From: Corylus avellana
Taxonomy: Eukaryota; Streptophyta; Magnoliopsida; Fagales; Betulaceae
Reading direction: 5' to 3'
Length of the DNA: 64,000 nucleotides
Assembly: GCF_901000735.1 (NCBI RefSeq)
Contig: NC_081543.1
Span: forward strand, 28,167,515-28,231,514
Below are positions 57,717 to 64,000 of the stretch, one piece after another. The translations under genes and the position numbers were made by a program. The notes beneath the pieces were generated by a model, which saw only the letters and a list, made by a program, of their open reading frames with translations, searched no databases and was not told the origin of the DNA. Each line of letters starts with the position of its first letter. The stretch's first letter is position 1.

Positions 57717-58229
57717 CATGACTATAGCCCGCATTGATCACTTTAACTGTTAGAATTGTGTCTCCACAAAATTCTCAGTTAGCAACGCATTGTTCCCGTG
57801 GTTCATTTTAGAACTAACGTATATTTGTATCACTGTATTTATGTATTTTGGATTTTTTTTATTGATTATCATTGGTTCACAACTCATTTGCAGGTAATGT
57901 GGGCTAGGCGTTGGGGGATGACTATGTTGACTTGGACTGAGCACGTGGTTTATTATCGCTGTTTGTAGATATATTTTGTTACTATTTGTTAATGTATTTG
58001 TTTGTATATATTTTATTACTATAGTTTGCTATATGTTTGTTAAGAGTAGTTGGAACAGAGATAGTTTGATTGTATTATTTTTTTTATTGTGTTGGAACGT
58101 ATTTTTGATGTAGATATTTGTAGTGTTGGAACGTATTTTCGATGTATATATTTGTTTTGTTTTGTGTTGTGTTGGAACGTAGTATATGTGCTGGAATTTT
58201 GTTTAATTAATTTGTGTTGGAATTTCATA

Positions 58230-58625
58230 TGTATTGGATGTATATGCAAATTGAATTGAAATTTTATATGTGTATTGAGTTGGGTGTATTGGGTTGGATG
58301 TATTGGATATGTTTGATGTATTTGATTAATTGGATGTATTGAATTAATTGGATGTATTGAATATGTTTGATGCATTGGATTGATTGGATGTATTTGATGT
58401 ATTGGATGTTGTTGGATGTATTGGATTAGTTGGATGTAAATGTGAAAATTGGATTGAATTGAATTGAATTGAATGTAATGTATTGGATAATTTAAATGTA
58501 GATATTGGATTGAATTGAATATATTGGATAATGTAAATGTAGATATTTGATTGAATTGAATTAAATTGAATTGAATGCATTGGATATTGGATATATATTG
58601 GATATTGGATATATATTGAATGTAT
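58230..58625. repeat. TTGGATGTA-type minisatellite in the CACTA 3' region
   Basis: Irregular tandem repeats of TTGGATGTATTGAAT, TTGGATTGA and TGAATTGAAT words for about 400 bases, strongly strand-asymmetric (G/T/A on the + strand, almost no C). Confidence 0.88.
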
Positions 58626-58807
58626 TGGATATCAGGTTAATACGTAAATCTGGGTATAAACCTGAATAATTCCCAAAAATATATAAATTTAATATATATA
58701 TATTTGATTTTTTGACACCTGACCTTTTAACCTTTGAGATATGTCAAAAAGAACACGTCAGAAATGGCTGGTAAAAAAAATGCGATTTTTGTAGTGTGTT
58801 AATTTAA

Positions 58808-58977
58808 GGGCTAATTTTTATTGCCACATCATCAAGTTATATGACAGTCGTATAAAAGTTTACAAAATAACATTATTTATTTTCATATATATATCAGCAT
58901 ATCACAAGAGTAATGTTATTTAATAAATTATAATACGACTGTCATATAATTGGGATGACATGGCAGTAAAAATTAGT
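58808..58977. mobile_element. palindromic MITE beside the CACTA right end
   Basis: Arms GGGCTAATTTTTATTGCCAC and TGGCAGTAAAAATTAGTC mirror each other, and TATATGACAGTCGTAT mirrors ATACGACTGTCATATAAT. About 170 bases, non-coding, starting 12 bases after the CACTA terminus. Confidence 0.82.
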
Positions 58978-59480
58978 CATCGATATTTGTTGATTTGAGA
59001 AATTAAGTGAAACCTTTTTTTTTCTTTATTTGAGGAATATTTCAAACTAGAGTAATGCTAAAAATTACATTTTTATTCTACAATGCTAACGTGGCAGTGC
59101 TATCTAATCCTTGAATCAATTCTTATTAAAAAGGAAAAAATAATAATAATAATAATAATAATAATTAAAGAGTTTGGTCAAAACTGTTATAACAGCATTA
59201 TAAGGTCGTTGCGATATAAAAAATGCGATGCAAAATTTCCGATAAGTTCTCTTTAAAAAAAATTAAATTAAATTAAAAAGAAAAGAGGTAATCTGTATTA
59301 TGAGTTGGGGGAATAGGTAATAATGAGGCGATCAGCACAACATTTTGGAAATGACCGGTGCCTATCCCCTTAACTGATCTGTGCTCCACATGTGCCGGTG
59401 TCGCCATCTCGCGATTTAACGCTGATCACAAGAGCAAATTGGAATTGGAATTACTCCAAAGCGCGCCAATAAAACTGAAC
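58978..59480. other. spacer upstream of UGE
   Basis: AT-rich, with half of a GAGTAATGCTA-type MITE near 59055 and an (AAT)n run (59140-59165). The promoter of the epimerase gene should lie in the right part, but no clear element stands out. Confidence 0.55.
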
Positions 59481-59523
59481 GCCTAACCAAAAACAGACTC
59501 AAAACAAACGCTTTGTAGCTTTC

Positions 59524-59529
59524 TCTGCA

Positions 59530-59576
<47 letters not shown>

Positions 59577-59611
59577 TCTTCGTTTTTATCTCCTCGATTC
59601 GCTTAATCTTG

Positions 59612-59640
<29 letters not shown>
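59524..59640. repeat. (CT)n microsatellites in the UGE leader or promoter
   Basis: Two runs of CT/TC dinucleotides, at about 59530-59571 and 59612-59640, directly before CTATAAAGG and the ATG at 59697. CT tracts are common in plant 5' UTRs and core promoters. Whether CTATAAAG acts as a TATA box or the CT runs are transcribed is not decided by sequence. Confidence 0.85.
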
Positions 59641-59642
<2 letters not shown>

Positions 59643-59696
59643 AAGGTTTCTGTCACTTTCTTGGGAAAATTTCACTTTCTTTAGTTTTGGTTAGAA

Positions 59697-62600
59697 ATGA
59701 CGTCGATTCTGGTGACCGGCGGGGCGGGGTTTATTGGCTCCCACACGGTGGTTCAGCTGCTCAACGAGGGGTTTAGGGTTTCGATCATCGACAATCTCGA
59801 CAATTCGGTTATGGAAGCGGTCTATAGGGTTAGGGACCTGGTGGGGCCCTTGCTCTCTCAGAATCTCGAATTCCATCTGGTATCAGATTTTACGAATTTT
59901 TCTGTTTGGTTGCCTAGAAAAGGAGGGAAAAATTGAATGTTTTTTGCAATGCTAGTTTTGATTTCAGATAATTTAGCTCAACTAGGTTGTTTATTCATTT
60001 TCTAGCTTTCTTGACAACCTAACGTTGCGTTTTGGAGTTTGGCTCGGTATGATTTCTCTAAGTGTTGGTTTGGTTGCAGGGTGATCTTAGGAATAAGGAG
60101 GACTTGGAGAAGCTCTTTTCTGAGACTCAGTAAGTTAATCCGAGTATGCGCTTCTGATTTGAGACTTTTTCAGAGTTTTTTTTTTTTTTGATGTATTTTG
60201 GCATTAGCTTTTGTGCTTATTATGTATGAGACAGATTTGATGCTGTGATCCATTTTGCTGGTCTGAAAGCTGTTGGGGAGAGCGTTGCGCACCCTCGCCG
60301 CTATTTCGATAACAATTTGATTGGCACTATCAATCTTTATGAGGTTATGGCGAAATATAATTGCAAAAAGGTATACCTGAGATTTAATATCTGGAACTTA
60401 TTTACATTGTTTTAAATGCTTATCTATCTATTATTTATTCTGCTAAGTCTTCAGTTTTGGTATATTGCTTATCAAATCAAAACTATTAACTATATATCTA
60501 TGATTCTTGTTAGATCACTGCTTGCCCCAATTTATAATTAATATTTTAACACTTTGGTGTGGACTCAGACTATTTCTCTATAAATGGGTGGAGATAAAGT
60601 ATGGAGTCGGGTCCAAAAATCTACTCTAACACCATATTAAATCACTATATATCGTAAAAGTTTAAACTGACAGGAAATGATAAACTTAATCATTTATGGG
60701 TAATATTGTAACAATTCCTAAATTGTATATTTGCAGTATTAACTGTGGCGATTCCAGTATGTAATAGTTGGGCGTTGAAGTATGACTTTAATAATATCAT
60801 TCTAATTTGCAATCATTGTCTCTTGTATGCCCATATCAAACTTAAGAGTTAAAAAGAGGCACAGAACTTGGCTCAGATGACGCCAAGTAGTTATAGCATT
60901 CATCTCTGGTTGGATCTTAAACAGAGAAAGGCTTGGTCTTAGCATGTGCACCTTTTTGCATTGATTTCATCACATGTTATCATGCTCTGCCCGTACTGAT
61001 ACAATTAATATTATCCTGTGGGAAAATAGATGGTTTTCTCGTCATCTGCAACTGTTTATGGTCAACCCGAAAAAATACCTTGTGTTGAGGATTTCAAGTT
61101 GCAAGCAATGAATCCCTATGGACGAACAAAGGTATGCGTATTGCGTCCTAAATCATGTTTCTTTGGACTTTTTTCTATGCCAGATATGGCATTTGTGTTC
61201 GAAGTTGGATAATCCCATCAGCTATTTCTTGTGTTCAGAAGGGTGCAGTTTTTTTTTCTCCCTAACATTGAATTTATTCTATCTTTCTAGCTTTTCCTTG
61301 AAGAAATTGCTCGTGATGTCCAGAAGGCAGAGCCAGATTGGAGAATTATATTACTAAGGTACTTCAACCCTGTTGGGGCTCATGAGAGTGGTAGAATTGG
61401 TGAAGATCCGAAAGGTATCCCAAACAATCTAATGCCATACATACAGCAAGTAGCTGTTGGCAGATTGCCTGAGCTTAACGTATATGGTCATGATTATCCC
61501 ACAAAGGATGGTACTGCGGTAAGTTCTTTTTCCAGTTAAGAATTTCAGTTAGGATTGGGTACGAACTTCCCTAGTTGTTGGGTAATATCCATTAGTCCCA
61601 TCCCATGGGCTTGTCTAACGCAGACCATGTATAGTATTATATTTTTTCACTTACACTCCTTTGTAAGCATGGGACGCTAATATTTGACAAATTCAATTGA
61701 AATGTGATAGGTTGTTTCTTTTTGCTGATAAAATATCAAATGTTTTTCTGATAAACAGATCCGCGACTACATCCATGTCATGGACTTAGCAGATGGTCAC
61801 ATTGCTGCTCTTCAGAAGCTTTTCTCAACAGAAAATATAGGTGATCATTCGTCCCGTACACATGTTTACATGTTGATGAATTTGCTGTCTACTATTAACT
61901 GTTTATTTGGCAATCATCACAAATTTCCATGTTTTTGAACAAATGCATCATCTTGGTTTTCTACGACAAACTTGTTGTAGCATTTGGGTAAGAAAGTTGA
62001 ATTAATAGATGGTATACTCTCTTAGGTTGCACGGCCTACAACTTGGGGACTGGATGTGGAACATCTGTCCTTGAAATGGTTGCCGCATTTGAGAAAGCTT
62101 CTCGCAAGGTGACTCTCTCTCTTTCAACTAAATATTGGGTACATGCTGGATTTTCTTCTTATTTTATGTTTTTCAGAAAATCCCCATCAAACTATCTCCA
62201 AGGAGGCCAGGAGATGCTACAGCTGTTTATGCTTCTACAGATAAGGCTGAGAAAGAACTTGGTTGGAAGTATGTAGTTATTACATTTGTTCTTTTATTAG
62301 AAGTTGCATTACATTTATATTCTTTCAAATTTCTGATGATACAACTTTGACTATGGATCCTCTATACTCATACCCGATTGTACTACACAGAATATGCTAT
62401 GCCCATGATTACATAGCTGATAAATGGCTGATAATTTTTGTTAAATCATCACTTAATCCAAAAGCTTAAGTTTATAGTAAGGGTTTGAATTTAAGCATTG
62501 AATTTATAACTCTACGTGTGGATTTAACCTCTCCATTAATAAGTGAGGCCATACGAGGAATGTTTAATTAAAATAAGAGATGAATGATGAAACAATCACA

Positions 62601-62806
62601 CATATATGGGAAAATAATCTAATATGGAAACCATAAACCCAATACAGAAAATTTATATTCTAACAATGTTCATGTGTCTTACCATTGCAAGTTCTTACAG
62701 CTAATCTGGTGCCTTTTTCAGGGCGAAATATGGAATTGAGGAGATGTGCAGGGACCAGTGGAATTGGGCAAGCAACAATCCATGGGGGTACCAGTCCAAG
62801 CCTTGA
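59697..62806 (+). CDS. UGE: UDP-glucose 4-epimerase, nine exons
   Basis: Exons: 59697-59879, 60080-60129, 60235-60370, 61030-61131, 61291-61518, 61759-61840, 62026-62108, 62177-62268, 62722-62806. All introns are GT-AG and the join gives 346 aa, close to the ~350 of plant UGEs. It interconverts UDP-glucose and UDP-galactose with bound NAD in the cytosol, feeding galactose into wall polymers and glycolipids. The NAD Rossmann motif GGAGFIG is at residues 8-14; the SSSATVYG segment has the catalytic Ser at about 129; Tyr153 and Lys157 form the YxxxK pair (NPYGRTK); and [12 protein letters not shown] and [14 protein letters not shown] are family signatures. The start matches the family's position and lies just before the first beta strand. 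There is no signal peptide or membrane segment, as expected. All key residues are present, so it should be functional. It resembles the UGE1/3/5 type more than a bifunctional or Golgi-targeted form. Confidence 0.96.
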
Positions 62807-64000
62807 ATGGCATGCTTAAGCGCGTAATATACAGGTTGTACAAACCCTTGTATCACATTCTACCAAACTACGCCCCACATTTTTTTTAGCTACCTGCCTT
62901 GCCATCCCGACAAATAAAATGTATAAACTTTTGTAGATTTGATCTAATTCTGCCATAGTCAGGATGAATTTGTTTGTAGCAACAGATGAATTTCATAAAT
63001 GGTTTACTGCAATTGATACTGAATGATCTTTCATCAATCTTCCTAGACTCTTCCTTAAGTTTCTTAAATTGATTGGAGCAACCCAAATACTGCAGATGAA
63101 GGAATCCAAACCTACTGCTCAGAATTCTGCCTTTGAGATTACATATTAATCAGCATGTTTTTTAAGGTGTATTCCACGGACGGGAATTGGGTGTAATTAG
63201 CTACTGCACTTGTTTGGGCACCAACCACCTGCCTGCCATATAGACAGTTAATTGCACTTGATCCAAATTCGAATTTCACACCAATTTTTTTGGGTAATGA
63301 AATATGGGTGACAATTCGCGTTAGGTTGTATCAAAAGTTATCAATGAACTCACTCACATAGCAAAAAGATTTATTTTGGTAATTAGACAGCTGAAGTTGG
63401 CCAAAAAGATGACAATGCAAATTGCTCGACAAAATCGAGATGTTGGCCCAAGAGTGGATAAGCATAGCTTTGGGATCAGTACTTCATGTCATCCTGGCAT
63501 GGTCTAGCAGGAAACAGATAGATTAGGATGTTGACGAATGGGCATGGATAAACTTCTCTTTTCTTTTTATGCATTTGACATTGCGTGCAGCAAGCGCATG
63601 GTTCTCTGATTTGCTATGTACTTCTAGTTAAAGAAGAGAATAAAAGTTGACATGAAACGAATACCTTTAATCCTCCTTTGAGTGTTGGCTTCCAACACTC
63701 TATCCACCGTGTCCATGATTATCTGACCTTCACCACAGGTCCACCACTAAGCACCAAGAATTACCCTTGGCAGGAGCTTATACGGCTTGTTTGTCTAGAC
63801 TTTTCTAAGCTTGTTTGTCTGTGTTTAGAAAAGAAAAACGTGCAAACATTTTTTCTTGAATTTTTTGCTCTTTTCTGATTTTTTTTTTTTTTTAATCTTT
63901 TCATTTTTTTTTTCTAAATGTTTATAAGGAATAATTTTGTATTTTTTCACCAAATGGGACATCGCACAAATTAAATGTTTGGGAGGATATTGCAAATTGC
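62807..64000. other. UGE 3' UTR and gene-free end of window
   Basis: The first ~150-300 bases after the stop are probably 3' UTR (AATAAAATG at about 62914 could serve as a poly(A) signal). Beyond that, only short frames without domains are seen. A perfect 9-bp stem with a CTT loop (GAGTGTTGG/CCAACACTC) is at about 63680-63700. Confidence 0.55.

Larger units (their letters stand above)
49841..58796 (+). mobile_element. CACTA (En/Spm) transposon, near full length
   Basis: Starts CACTACAATAAACAGG and ends CGATTTTTGTAGTG, flanked by the 3-bp duplication TGT (49838-49840 and 58797-58799). About 9 kb including a 100-N gap. Subterminal TTTTGACGTG/CACGTCAAAA motifs crowd 49910-50140. Inside, on the + strand, are remnants of both usual genes: a TNP2-like transposase with DUF4218 and DUF4216 regions (51.5-55.3 kb) and a TNPA-like (Transposase_24) gene (55.7-57.7 kb). 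Stops, frameshifts and a MULE insertion make it non-autonomous today. Confidence 0.93.

Noticed and set aside
58040..58580. Ile/His/Ser/Asn-rich minus-strand frames
   Set aside because: Translation of the TTGGATGTA minisatellite.
63680..63700. Hairpin GAGTGTTGG-CTT-CCAACACTC as a terminator or small RNA
   Set aside because: A 9-bp stem alone is too little for a miRNA precursor, and intrinsic terminators do not apply to nuclear plant genes.
1..64000. tRNA, rRNA or snoRNA genes
   Set aside because: No A/B-box tRNA pattern or rRNA-like sequence was noticed by eye on either strand; a tRNAscan or Infernal run would be decisive.

Overview
The window is nuclear DNA of a flowering plant, most likely a woody rosid eudicot; the species cannot be fixed from sequence alone. 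The evidence is AT-rich intergenic DNA packed with plant-type transposable elements (Copia, L1-type LINE, CACTA, hAT, MULE, Tourist), GT-AG spliced genes with short plant-like introns, and two host genes with plant-specific architecture. Two runs of exactly 100 N (4937-5036, 50378-50477) are assembly gaps.

Only two host genes look intact, both on the + strand. The first is an R1R2R3-MYB (MYB3R) transcription factor at about 32.4-37.5 kb. It has seven coding exons and a predicted 609-aa product, and regulates G2/M genes. The second is a UDP-glucose 4-epimerase (UGE) at 59.7-62.8 kb. It has nine exons and a predicted 346-aa product, and interconverts UDP-glucose and UDP-galactose for wall polymer synthesis. 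They are unrelated in function and separated by about 22 kb of transposons.

Layout: 1-3.05 kb, degenerate hAT transposon. 4.77-4.94 kb, CACTA end at a gap. 5.04-10.17 kb, tandem array of ~555-bp units split by a LINE with a 15-bp target duplication. 10.2-17.2 kb, non-coding DNA with CACTA debris and a tandem duplication carrying a Tourist MITE. 17.28-23.91 kb, a full-length but dead minus-strand Copia element whose left LTR holds a hAT MITE. 23.9-25.4 kb, a second truncated Copia. 25.6-26.2 kb, a long-TIR element. 26.2-27.9 kb, a LINE. 28-29.2 kb, small MITEs and a solo LTR. 29.69-32.22 kb, a nested MULE-like element that carries an exon fragment of TPLATE. Then come the MYB3R gene and a MULE-like MITE. 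39.68-46.92 kb is a CACTA element split by a Copia element; 47.09-48.15 kb is a second Pack-MULE-like element with a captured 5'-exon fragment; 48.4-49.8 kb is a LINE; 49.84-58.80 kb is a near full-length CACTA element with both TNP2-like and TNPA-like remnants. The UGE gene follows, and then about 1.2 kb without genes.

The most interesting content is the nested transposon record. Two MULE-like elements carry host-gene pieces (TPLATE exon 1; an exon encoding a DLKLGLS motif). A MULE interrupts the HIEKN motif of the CACTA transposase. In three places a repeat partner preserves the empty site of a MITE insertion. Element borders were read by eye from terminal repeats and target-site duplications; no database search was run.
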